This document shows, one piece after another, positions 1 through 7,381 of a stretch of DNA of 19,852 nucleotides (the stretch's first letter is position 1; each line of letters begins with the position of its first letter). The notes beneath the pieces are model-generated. The model was not told the origin of the DNA. It made no database searches and saw nothing but the letters and a program-made list of their open reading frames with translations. This stretch comes from Alphaproteobacteria bacterium UBA6544 (GTDB lineage: Bacteria > Pseudomonadota > Alphaproteobacteria > UBA8366). The translations under genes were made by a program, and so were the position numbers. The stretch covers positions 1 through 19,852 of the forward strand of contig DJKK01000124.1 in NCBI GenBank assembly GCA_002434595.1, read 5' to 3'.

Positions 1-305
1 TCCGCGCTACGCTCATAGTCGATGATTGCGGCTTCATATTCGCGGCTGTCGTTGTAGAGATTGCCTCGGCTTAGGTAGATGTCCGCGTCGTCTGGCGCGA
101 GTTCAAGCGCGCGTCCGTACGCGACGAGCGCATCGTCGGTCCGCCCTATGCGCCGCAGCAGATTACCAAGTGCTGCGACTGGCGCACTCCAATCGGGTGC
201 AGCCGCCGCGCATTCCGCAAAGAGCGTCAAGGCTGCGGGCACATCGTCTTTCGCGGCGCGCTCTGCTTTTTCGAACAACGCTTCTGCTGTGGGATTAGCG
301 TTCAT
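1..305 (-). CDS. Tetratricopeptide-repeat protein, N-terminal part (runs off left edge)
   Basis: Reading the minus strand from the ATG at 305 gives 101 uninterrupted codons that continue past base 1, so only the N-terminus is present. Residues about 42-75 and 76-101 form two helix-turn-helix TPR units: the segments ALGNLLRRIGRTDDALVAY, RALELAPDDADIYLSRGN and LYNDSREYEAAIIDYERS carry the usual spacing of small and hydrophobic residues and the Pro that ends a repeat. TPR domains mediate protein-protein contacts; they also precede sulfotransferase or glycosyltransferase domains in many alphaproteobacterial proteins, so the full product could be an enzyme. No signal peptide is visible. The start is uncertain: the frame stays open upstream to a TAG at 372-374, and a TTG at 350 would add 15 residues; neither start has a clear Shine-Dalgarno sequence. 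The gene diverges from proA. Confidence 0.8.
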   Translation of the reverse strand, partial: MNANPTAEALFEKAERAAKDDVPAALTLFAECAAAAPDWSAPVAALGNLLRRIGRTDDALVAYGRALELAPDDADIYLSRGNLYNDSREYEAAIIDYERSA

Positions 306-394
306 AAGATCGGATAGATACCCGGATTCATCTGCCTCCAGATTACGCAAAATGTGATGCGTTTCGCCAATCTATTCGATAAAGTTTACCGCTC

Positions 395-414
395 GCCGAC
401 CTGTTTGTGTCGGC
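395..414. repeat. Small inverted repeat in the TPR/proA divergent gap
   Basis: GCCGAC (395-400) and GTCGGC (409-414) are perfect 6-bp arms around an 8-nt loop, 27 bp upstream of the proA start. This could be an operator or a leader hairpin for proA. It is short enough to occur by chance. I saw no convincing -35/-10 pair on either strand in the 306-440 gap. Confidence 0.35.
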
Positions 415-440
415 CGGAATTTATTTAAGGGCACAGACAA

Positions 441-1730
441 ATGACGAATGTCGCCATCCTTTCGGGAACAGCGGAATCGGTTGAGGAAATCGTCCGCAAA
501 CTTGCGGAAGATGCCCGTGTTGCAAGCCATGTGCTTGGCGTGTCGGGCCCAAGTGCCCGTGACGAAGCGCTGCAAATCGGTGCCGCGGAAATTCGCCGGT
601 GTACGGCCGACATCCTCGCTGCCAATGAGAAGGATATGGCGTTTGGAAGAGAGAAGGGCCTTTCGGCCGCGATGCTCGACCGGCTCTTGCTGACCGAAGA
701 ACGTATCGAGGCGATGGCCGTCAGTCTGGAGACAGTATCGGCCTTGCCGGATCCGCTCGGCCGGACGATCGATGAGCGCGAACGGCCCAATGGTCTGCAG
801 ATTGCGCGCGTCAGCGTTCCGCTCGGCGTGATCGGCATCATATATGAATCGCGCCCGAATGTGACGGCCGATGCTGGCGCGCTGTGCCTGAAATCGGGAA
901 ATGCCACAATTCTTCGTGGCGGTTCGGAAAGCCTCCATTCCTCGGCGGCCATTGCGGCTTGTTTGCAGGAAGGCTTGCGTGCTGCCGGACTTCCCGCAAC
1001 TGCCGTGCAGACGATACCGACTCGTGACCGATCCGCGGTTGGTGCGATGCTCCGTACGTCGGATCTCATCGACTTTATCGTACCGCGCGGCGGCCGCTCC
1101 TTGATCGAACGGGTCATGGAGGAATCGCGCATTCCCGTCATCGCGCATTTGGATGGAAATTGTCATATATATCTCCATGCGGGCGCGGACCCGGAGATGG
1201 CCCGCGAGATCGTCCTCAATGCCAAGATGCGGCGTACGGGCATTTGTGGAGCCGCGGAGTCGTTGGTTGTCGACCGAGACGTCGCCGACAGCATCCTGCC
1301 CATAGTCGTGGATGACCTTACGAAGGCGGGTTGCGAGGTGCGCGGCGATGCTGAAGCTCTCGCTGCGGATGCTCGTATCGTGCCGGCGGAGGAGGATGAT
1401 TGGGACGCGGAGTATCTTGATAAGATCATTTCGGTACGTGTCGTCGGCAACCCCCAAGAAGCCGTGGAGCACGTCAACCGGTATGGCTCGCATCACACTG
1501 ACGCCATTGTGACGGAGGACGCTACGGTTGCTGAGCATTTTCTTGCCAATGTCGACAGCGCCATCGTGCTGCACAACGCATCGACCCAGTTCGCCGACGG
1601 CGGGGAATTCGGCATGGGTGCCGAAATCGGCATTTCGACAGGGAAACTGCATGCGCGTGGTCCGGTTGGTGCGGAGCAACTAACGAGCTACAAATACGTC
1701 GTGCGTGGCAGCGGCCAGTGTCGGCCGTGA
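441..1730 (+). CDS. proA: Glutamate-5-semialdehyde dehydrogenase (gamma-glutamyl phosphate reductase)
   Basis: ProA catalyses the second step of proline synthesis in the cytoplasm: NADPH-dependent reduction of glutamyl-5-phosphate to glutamate-5-semialdehyde. The 429-residue length is typical. Family landmarks are present: IYESRPNVTADAGALCLKSG (about 134-153), the segment NAKMRRTGICGAAESL with the catalytic cysteine at residue 269, HNASTQFADGGEFGMGAEIG (about 378-397), and the C-terminal KLHARGPVGAEQLTSYKYVV. The ATG at 441 is preceded by AAGG at 427-430. The gene starts a same-strand run with nadD following directly. In many alphaproteobacteria proA follows obgE and proB; here its upstream neighbour is a divergent TPR gene, so proB must lie elsewhere. 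Identification is very secure. Confidence 0.98.
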   Translation: MTNVAILSGTAESVEEIVRKLAEDARVASHVLGVSGPSARDEALQIGAAEIRRCTADILAANEKDMAFGREKGLSAAMLDRLLLTEERIEAMAVSLETVSALPDPLGRTIDERERPNGLQIARVSVPLGVIGIIYESRPNVTADAGALCLKSGNATILRGGSESLHSSAAIAACLQEGLRAAGLPATAVQTIPTRDRSAVGAMLRTSDLIDFIVPRGGRSLIERVMEESRIPVIAHLDGNCHIYLHAGADPEMAREIVLNAKMRRTGICGAAESLVVDRDVADSILPIVVDDLTKAGCEVRGDAEALAADARIVPAEEDDWDAEYLDKIISVRVVGNPQEAVEHVNRYGSHHTDAIVTEDATVAEHFLANVDSAIVLHNASTQFADGGEFGMGAEIGISTGKLHARGPVGAEQLTSYKYVVRGSGQCRP

Positions 1731-1767
1731 TGGACGGAAGCGCCCTCTCAGTATAAGTCGTTTTCTC

Positions 1768-2364
1768 ATGATTGGTACCGATAGAAGGAAACGCGCGATC
1801 GGCCTTTTGGGTGGGTCGTTCAATCCGGCCCACGAGGGGCATCGGATGATCAGTCTGATTGCGCTGAAGCGACTAGGTCTCGACGAAGTATGGTGGTTGG
1901 TCTCGCCGCAGAATCCCTTGAAACCGGTTGCGGGGATGGCACCCTTTGCCGAGCGTTTGGCGAACGCTAGGGCAGTCGCGGGACATCGTCGTATAAAGGT
2001 CAGCGATATCGAAGCGCGGTTGGGGACCCATTTCACAAGGGACACACTGAAGCGCCTCACGCTGCGACGGCGTCAGCACGATTTTGTATGGTTGATGGGT
2101 GCGGACAATCTGGTACAGTTCCCAAAATGGGAAGGATGGCAAGAAATCTTTAACACCGTTCCCATTGCAGTTTTTGACCGCCCCTCCTATTCTTTCAAGG
2201 CACTGGCCGGTGTTGCCGCAACCCGGTTTGCGGGGTCCCGCATTCCGGAACGGAACGCTTCAGGATTGTCGCGAAGAAGGGCACCATCCTGGGTATTTCT
2301 GCATAGCCGGTTGAATCCAGTCTCGGCGACGGAAATTCGCGCCCGGGACAATGGTGAGAAGTAG
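1768..2364 (+). CDS. nadD: Nicotinate-nucleotide adenylyltransferase
   Basis: NadD transfers AMP from ATP to nicotinic acid mononucleotide, giving deamido-NAD in NAD synthesis. From the ATG at 1768 the protein has 198 residues. The nucleotidyltransferase phosphate-binding motif GGSFNPAHEGH lies at residues 15-25. WLMGADNLVQFPKWEGW is the conserved substrate-binding region, and PVSATEIRAR near the C-terminus matches the ISSTxIR-type ATP-binding motif. The frame is open upstream to a GTG at 1705 inside the proA end, which would add 21 residues and overlap proA by 26 bp; neither start has a strong Shine-Dalgarno. I favour 1768 because the conserved domain begins 14 residues later. Neighbours rsfS and rlmH match the usual nadD-rsfS-rlmH order. 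Confidence 0.92.
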   Translation: MIGTDRRKRAIGLLGGSFNPAHEGHRMISLIALKRLGLDEVWWLVSPQNPLKPVAGMAPFAERLANARAVAGHRRIKVSDIEARLGTHFTRDTLKRLTLRRRQHDFVWLMGADNLVQFPKWEGWQEIFNTVPIAVFDRPSYSFKALAGVAATRFAGSRIPERNASGLSRRRAPSWVFLHSRLNPVSATEIRARDNGEK

Positions 2365-2384
2365 GGCAGACCGACGAAAGGTCA

Positions 2385-2798
2385 TTGAATGAAACGGATC
2401 TCGAGGAACGTATCATAGCTACGCACACTCAGAGCCCGCCCGCGCCCAAACAGCTACTCGAACTGATCGTGCAGTCGCTCGATGATGACAAGGCTATCGA
2501 TATCGTCGATATCGACTTGGCCGGTAAGAGCACGATTGCCGACGCCATGGTCGTGGCGAGTGGCGCCAGTGTCCGTCAGGTTGGGGCGATGGCGGAACAC
2601 CTGCGCGAGCGGCTGAAGGCGACTGGTGTTAAGGGCGTTTCCATCGAAGGCGCTAAGAATTGCGATTGGGTCCTGATCGATGCCGGTGACATCATCGTGC
2701 ATCTCTTTCGGCCGGAAGTTCGGGATTTTTACAATATCGAGAAGTTGTGGTCCGAAGCGCTGCCCGAACCTTGCGATCTCAACGCGGCGCAAAGCTGA
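2385..2798 (+). CDS. rsfS: Ribosomal silencing factor RsfS
   Basis: RsfS (RsfA/Iojap family) binds ribosomal protein uL14 and blocks 30S-50S joining under nutrient limitation. The protein has 137 residues. The family core starts at about residue 22 (LLELIVQSLDDDKAIDIVDI) and includes DAMVVASGASVRQVGAMAEH, GAKNCDWVLIDAGDIIVHLF and RPEVRDFYNIEKLW. The start is TTG at 2385, with GAAAGG just upstream. In-frame sequence before it contains no ATG or GTG before a TGA at 2355-2357, and the first in-frame internal ATG lies inside the conserved domain, so a TTG start is the most reasonable choice. The gene lies 20 bp after nadD and 12 bp before rlmH. Confidence 0.95.
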   Translation: MNETDLEERIIATHTQSPPAPKQLLELIVQSLDDDKAIDIVDIDLAGKSTIADAMVVASGASVRQVGAMAEHLRERLKATGVKGVSIEGAKNCDWVLIDAGDIIVHLFRPEVRDFYNIEKLWSEALPEPCDLNAAQS

Positions 2799-2810
2799 AA
2801 GGCCGGCAAC

Positions 2811-3260
2811 GTGCGCATTCGCCTCATCGCCGTCGGCCGGATGCGGCGCGGTGTCGAGCGCGATCTTTACGAAAATTATCGCCAGCGACTCCGTTGGGAG
2901 GTCGATCTGCGGGAAATCGACGATCGGAAGACAGGCGGCAGTAAGGAGCGTGAGGGTGAGGCAATTCTGGCGGCTGTACCCGATGGGTCCGTCCTCTTGG
3001 CGCTCGATGAACGCGGCCGCGACATGTCCAGCGGCGCGTTGGCGAAGAAAATCGGCACCTGGCGGGATACCGGTATAAGCGACCTTGCCTTCGCAATCGG
3101 CGGCGCGGACGGTCTGTCCGATCGGGTTCGCCAGGAAGCTGATCTGCTGCTTGCGTTCGGGAGTGCTACCTGGCCGCATCTCTTGGTGCGCGGCATGTTA
3201 ACGGAGCAACTCTACAGGTCGCAGCAGATCCTTGCCGGATACCCGTATCATCGCGCATGA
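2811..3260 (+). CDS. rlmH: 23S rRNA pseudouridine-1915 N3-methyltransferase
   Basis: RlmH is a SPOUT-class methyltransferase that uses SAM to methylate N3 of pseudouridine 1915 in helix 69 of 23S rRNA on assembled 70S ribosomes. The 149-residue length fits the family (about 155). Conserved parts are the N-terminal strand RIRLIAVGRM, LLALDERGRDMSS, the SAM-pocket loop AFAIGGADG (about 93-101) and the C-terminal trefoil knot segment LTEQLYRSQQILAGYPYHR. The start is GTG at 2811, after AAAGG near 2799-2803. The gene follows rsfS by 12 bp, and both products act on the ribosome. Confidence 0.96.
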   Translation: MRIRLIAVGRMRRGVERDLYENYRQRLRWEVDLREIDDRKTGGSKEREGEAILAAVPDGSVLLALDERGRDMSSGALAKKIGTWRDTGISDLAFAIGGADGLSDRVRQEADLLLAFGSATWPHLLVRGMLTEQLYRSQQILAGYPYHRA

Positions 3261-3281
3261 AACCGGTTGTTTGCAGGCTAC

Positions 3282-3311
3282 AGGAGTTCACCTAGAATGG
3301 CATCGTCATGA
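3282..3311 (+). promoter_or_regulatory. Four-codon leader ORF overlapping the gpmI start
   Basis: AGGAG (3282-3286) is 10 nt from an ATG at 3297 that reads MASS and then stops at TGA 3309-3311, overlapping the gpmI start codon as ATGA. The same AGGAG is 21 nt from the gpmI ATG, too far for direct use. The gpmI frame has a TAG at 3293-3295, so no earlier in-frame start exists. Translation of gpmI by reinitiation after the tiny ORF is therefore a plausible inference. Confidence 0.4.
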
Positions 3312-4864
3312 CAGATTATGAAACACCAAAGCCTGTCGTTCTCTGTATCCTGGACGGTTGGGGTGACGGGCCCGATACATCGACCAATGCGATTGCGCGG
3401 GCGGAAACGCCGAACTGGGACGCCATGTTGGCATCTAATCCGAGAGCGCGACTGGATGCGTCTGAACATCACGTCGGTTTGCCCGATGGTCAGATGGGAA
3501 ATTCAGAGGTCGGACACATGAATCTCGGCGCGGGTCGGATCGTGCTGCAGGATCTGCCACGCATCGACGCCGCCATAGATGACGGTTCTCTCGCGAATCA
3601 TGACGGTCTGATCGCCTTTATCGATAAGCTCAAGTCAAGCGGCGGTACGGCGCATATCGCGGGGTTGATGTCGCCGGGCGGTGTCCATTCCCATCAAGAT
3701 CAAATTGTCGCGTTGGCGCGCTACCTGACTGCGTCCGGCGTGCCCATCGCCGTGCATGCCTTCCTCGACGGACGCGATACGCCGCCGACATCCGCAACGG
3801 AGTATCTCGAGGCTTTTATTGCCGCCTCCGAGGGCGCGCCTATTGCGACGATCTGCGGGCGCTATTTTGCGATGGATCGCGACAAACGCTGGGACCGGGT
3901 CGAGCGTGCCTACCGGCTCTTGGTTGATGCCGATGGTGTGCGCGCGGACGATCCGGTAGAAGCGGTCCGAGCGGCTTATGAGGCTGATGTTACCGACGAG
4001 TTCGTCGAGCCGACCGTCATAAATGGGTATGCTGGAATGCGCGACGGTGACGGGTTGTTGATGGCGAATTTCCGTGCCGATCGCGCCCGCGAAATTCTGT
4101 CGGCATTGCTTGTCTCCGACTTTGACGGCTTTGATCGGGGGGCGGGTGTCAAGTTTGCGGGGACCCTTGGGCTGATAGAGTACTCCGAGGCCCTCAATCC
4201 GGTGATTCCGCCCCTCTTCCCTTCACTCGATCTTAAGCGGGTGTTCGGTGAACTGCTGGCCGATAATAAACACCATCAGCTCCGTATCGCCGAAACCGAG
4301 AAATATGCTCACGTCACTTTCTTCTTTAACGGCGGCAGAGAGCAGGTTTTCGAAGGCGAGGAGCGCATCCTTGTGCCGTCTCCCGACGTCGCGACTTATG
4401 ATCTGCAACCCGAGATGTCCGCAGACGAGGTTACCGACAAGCTGATTGAAGAAATTGGCACGGGCCGCTTTGACTTCATCCTGGTGAACTACGCCAATAC
4501 GGATATGGTCGGACACACCGGTAATTTTGCAGCCGCGGTCCGCGCCGTCGAGGCCGTCGATCATTGCCTCGGTCGCCTTCGTGACGCGGTGCTTGGCGCC
4601 GGCGGCGCATTACTGGTGACCGCCGATCATGGGAACGCCGAGATGATGACGGACCCACAGACCGGGGGACCGCATACGGCCCATACTCTTAACCGTGTTT
4701 CTTTAGTGCTGATCGGATGCGACCAACGCGTCGAGAGTTTGATCGATGGTCGTCTTGCCGATGTCGCGCCGACGTTGCTCGATCTCATGTCGTTGCCGCA
4801 GCCGGCGGAAATGACGGGGCGGTCACTCTTGGCGGAAGCGGGCGCGCGACGTGCCGCTGGTTAG
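3308..4864 (+). CDS. gpmI: 2,3-bisphosphoglycerate-independent phosphoglycerate mutase
   Basis: GpmI interconverts 3- and 2-phosphoglycerate in glycolysis and gluconeogenesis through a phosphoserine intermediate, using two Mn ions. It has 518 residues, the normal length. The alkaline-phosphatase-type metal site begins at ILDGWGDG (Asp16). The nucleophile is Ser66 in GNSEVGHMNLGAGR. Further markers are SPGGVHSHQDQ, FLDGRDTPPTSA, the substrate-binding ICGRYFAMDRDKRWDRVERA, NYANTDMVGHTGN and the metal-ligand motif VTADHGNAEMM. The start is the ATG at 3308, the only in-frame choice after a stop at 3293. The 3' end overlaps the envC-like gene by 14 bp, which suggests translational coupling between a glycolytic gene and the envelope genes behind it. 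Confidence 0.98.
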   Translation: MTDYETPKPVVLCILDGWGDGPDTSTNAIARAETPNWDAMLASNPRARLDASEHHVGLPDGQMGNSEVGHMNLGAGRIVLQDLPRIDAAIDDGSLANHDGLIAFIDKLKSSGGTAHIAGLMSPGGVHSHQDQIVALARYLTASGVPIAVHAFLDGRDTPPTSATEYLEAFIAASEGAPIATICGRYFAMDRDKRWDRVERAYRLLVDADGVRADDPVEAVRAAYEADVTDEFVEPTVINGYAGMRDGDGLLMANFRADRAREILSALLVSDFDGFDRGAGVKFAGTLGLIEYSEALNPVIPPLFPSLDLKRVFGELLADNKHHQLRIAETEKYAHVTFFFNGGREQVFEGEERILVPSPDVATYDLQPEMSADEVTDKLIEEIGTGRFDFILVNYANTDMVGHTGNFAAAVRAVEAVDHCLGRLRDAVLGAGGALLVTADHGNAEMMTDPQTGGPHTAHTLNRVSLVLIGCDQRVESLIDGRLADVAPTLLDLMSLPQPAEMTGRSLLAEAGARRAAG

Positions 4865-6032
4865 TCGAACCGCATTCTGCATTGTCGCGATCGCGGTTGG
4901 GGTTGGCCTGTCTCCCGTCTCCATTGGTTGGACACAGGACAGGCAGGACTTGGATCGCCTCGAAAAAGAGATTGAGGAAAACCGACGGCAACGCGAGAAG
5001 CTGGACCAGGATCGTCGAAACCTGGAGCAAGGTTTTTCCGCACTCCGCCGCAATTTGATCCGTGCGGCCCGGATGGCACAGGAGCAGGAATCTGATTTAA
5101 GCCGGCTTGAATCCAAACTGCCTGAATTGGAGGCCGTGGCCGCGGCGCGCAATGAAGCGTTGAACGCGCGCCGAAGACAAATGACAGGGACGCTTGCAGC
5201 ACTTGAGCGACTATCGCGGAATCCGCCACACGCGTTGATGTTGTCGGATGCCGAGCCGCTGAAGATCGTGCGCAGCGCCATGCTTCTGCGCTCTGCATTA
5301 CCGCATTTGCGTTCTCAGGCACTGGCCCTGAAAGGGGATTTGACGGATATCGAAACCGTCCGCCGTGAACTTGAGATGCGTCGCGCCGAGATAAAAATCG
5401 CAACCCGCGGTTTGGAAATCGAGCGCGGCCGGTTAAACGCTCTTATCTTGCACAAGGCCGCGGAGCGGCGCCGCATGATGACTGAAACACGCCAAGTGGA
5501 TGACCGCTTCAGTGATCTGACGAAGCGCGCGAGCAACTTGCGCGAATTGTTTGCTGACCTGCGCGCGAAGACGGTCCGGTCCACCCCGAAACCTGCAGAA
5601 CGGCCAAGCAGAACGGCGGTCACCACTGCCGCTCCGGACGTCGGACGGATGACGCAGCCGGCACGTGGGGTGATCGTCGAGAGATTCGGAAAGGACACGG
5701 GTAGTGGCAGCATTGCCAGAGGTGCGACCTTTAAGACACGCCGGAGGGCGCAGGTCGTCGCACCGTTTGATGGCACTGTCGTCTTCTCAGGACCGTTTAA
5801 AGGCTATGGCCAAATCTTGATCATCCAGCATGGCGGCGCCTATCATACATTGCTCGCGGGTATGCGGCGGGTCGATGCTACCCTAGGTCAGCGGCTATTG
5901 GCCGGCGAACCGGTCGGTGTTATGGGAGTACAGGAAGCCGGTATGCGTCTCTATGTTGAGGTGCGCCGCAAGGGTCAACCCGTCAACCCGCTTCCCTGGT
6001 TTACGGCGGCAAGAGACAAGGTGCATGGATAA
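4851..6032 (+). CDS. EnvC-like murein hydrolase activator (degenerate M23/LytM domain)
   Basis: The 393-residue protein starts with a hydrophobic segment (about residues 7-27) that should act as a signal peptide. Two long charged coiled-coil stretches follow (about 30-110 and 150-240), then a Pro/Thr-rich linker and a C-terminal M23/LytM fold (about 285-390). The LytM domain has the family sequence QVVAPFDGTVVFSGPFKGYG and ILIIQHGGAYHTLLAGM. The usual zinc ligands (H-x3-D and HxH) are not visible: the first site reads RGATFKTRRR and the second YHTLLAGM. This is the pattern of EnvC, which activates periplasmic amidases at the division septum rather than cutting peptidoglycan. The start is GTG at 4851 inside gpmI, and the stop overlaps the ctpA ATG by one base. 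The role as an amidase activator is inferred from the family. Confidence 0.9.
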   Translation: MPLVSRTAFCIVAIAVGVGLSPVSIGWTQDRQDLDRLEKEIEENRRQREKLDQDRRNLEQGFSALRRNLIRAARMAQEQESDLSRLESKLPELEAVAAARNEALNARRRQMTGTLAALERLSRNPPHALMLSDAEPLKIVRSAMLLRSALPHLRSQALALKGDLTDIETVRRELEMRRAEIKIATRGLEIERGRLNALILHKAAERRRMMTETRQVDDRFSDLTKRASNLRELFADLRAKTVRSTPKPAERPSRTAVTTAAPDVGRMTQPARGVIVERFGKDTGSGSIARGATFKTRRRAQVVAPFDGTVVFSGPFKGYGQILIIQHGGAYHTLLAGMRRVDATLGQRLLAGEPVGVMGVQEAGMRLYVEVRRKGQPVNPLPWFTAARDKVHG

Positions 6033-7369
6033 TGCGGAATTCTTTGAAGGCCCTACTGGCGATTCTCTGCGCCGTCGTGTTTATGGCCGGTCCCGGGACG
6101 GGTGTCGCAAAGGAGCAGGATCGATCGCAGACATATAGGCTGCTCGAACTCTTCGGCGACGTGTTCGAGCGGGTCCGCGCCGACTATGTCGAAGAGGTTT
6201 CGGACGAAGAACTTATCGAAGCGGCGGTTCGCGGCATGCTGACCAACCTTGACCCTCATTCAGCGTTCCTGAATCGCAAGAACTTCAGCGATATGCAGGT
6301 TCAGACGAAAGGCGAATTCGGAGGCCTCGGCATCGAGGTAACAATGGAAGCGGGTTATGTGAAAGTGGTCTCGCCGATCGACGATACTCCCGCTTTCCGC
6401 GCTGGCCTCAAAGCGGGCGACCTTATCACTCATCTCGACGGGGAAAACGCTCAGGGTCTAAGTCTTAGCCAGGCAGTCGAGAAGATGCGTGGCCCGGTGA
6501 ATAGCGACATCAAGCTTACCATTCGTCGCGGAAACGAGAGTTTCGACGTGTCGATTACCCGGGACAAGATCAGAATCCGATCCGTGCGCAGCAGGACCGA
6601 GGGGAATGTAGGTTACCTGCGGATCACAAGTTTTAGCGAGCAAACCGAGGGTGGGCTCAAGAGTGCGGTCGGCAAGTTCAAGACGGAACTCGGCGACAAG
6701 CTCTCAGGATTTGTGCTCGATCTGCGTAATAACCCGGGCGGTCTTTTAGACCAGGCCGTATTGGTCACGGACGCATTCTTGGAAGAAGGCGAGATTGTTT
6801 CCACACGAGGGCGCTTACAGGAAAATTCGCAGCGGTTCCATGCGTCACCGGGCGATATTGCCGAAGGCCTGCCGATCGTGGTGCTTATCAATGGCGGTTC
6901 TGCGTCGGCGTCCGAGATCGTTGCCGGGGCGCTACAGGACCATAGGCGCGCGGTCGTTCTTGGGAAGCAATCGTTTGGCAAAGGTTCCGTGCAGACCATC
7001 ATTCCGTTAGGGCGGAACGGCGCGATCAAACTCACGACTCAGCGCTACTACACACCGTCGGGTATCTCGATCCAGGCGCGCGGAATTTCGCCCGATATCG
7101 AGGTGTCACAGGCCAAAATTGAGCTTGTCGCTGCGGCTTCGCGCCGACAACGCCATGAAGCGGACTTGCGTGGTGCACTCCGCAACGATCAGTCAAAGGC
7201 CGACAACAAGGACAAGGGTGAAGGCATCAATAAGAATGACGATGGCGAAGCTGGTGAAAGTGAGGCGAAGACGACGTCGGCTGCACCGCAACGCGTCGAC
7301 TATCAGTTGGCCCGTGCCCTGGATTTGCTGCGCGGCCTCGCGCTGTATCGCAATCGTATAGTCAACTAG
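6032..7369 (+). CDS. ctpA: Carboxy-terminal processing protease, S41 family
   Basis: This is a periplasmic serine protease that trims C-termini of envelope proteins; relatives degrade peptidoglycan hydrolases and lipoproteins. The 445 residues begin with a signal peptide (about 1-26). A CtpA N-terminal region follows, then a PDZ domain (about 95-180) and the S41 catalytic domain. The Ser-Lys dyad is Ser292 in NGGSASASEIVAGALQDH and Lys317 in QSFGKGSVQT; the 25-residue spacing and the following Gln321 match E. coli Prc. Residues about 370-418 are a highly charged, low-complexity insert rich in Lys, Asp and Glu. A short conserved end, RVDYQLARALDLLRGLALYR, follows. The ATG overlaps the stop of the EnvC-like gene (TAATG). 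EnvC-CtpA pairs are a common alphaproteobacterial arrangement, suggesting joint control of cell-wall cleavage. Confidence 0.96.
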   Translation: MRNSLKALLAILCAVVFMAGPGTGVAKEQDRSQTYRLLELFGDVFERVRADYVEEVSDEELIEAAVRGMLTNLDPHSAFLNRKNFSDMQVQTKGEFGGLGIEVTMEAGYVKVVSPIDDTPAFRAGLKAGDLITHLDGENAQGLSLSQAVEKMRGPVNSDIKLTIRRGNESFDVSITRDKIRIRSVRSRTEGNVGYLRITSFSEQTEGGLKSAVGKFKTELGDKLSGFVLDLRNNPGGLLDQAVLVTDAFLEEGEIVSTRGRLQENSQRFHASPGDIAEGLPIVVLINGGSASASEIVAGALQDHRRAVVLGKQSFGKGSVQTIIPLGRNGAIKLTTQRYYTPSGISIQARGISPDIEVSQAKIELVAAASRRQRHEADLRGALRNDQSKADNKDKGEGINKNDDGEAGESEAKTTSAAPQRVDYQLARALDLLRGLALYRNRIVN

Positions 7370-7381
7370 GGACGGCGAACC

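Noticed and set aside
372..1679. A 435-codon open frame on the minus strand opposite proA
   Set aside because: It is antisense to a certain ProA coding region, its translation shows no recognisable domain, and high-GC genes often leave such long mirror frames open.
2454..3179. A 241-codon minus-strand open frame across rsfS and rlmH
   Set aside because: It is opposite two clearly identified genes, with no motif of its own and an unlikely composition.
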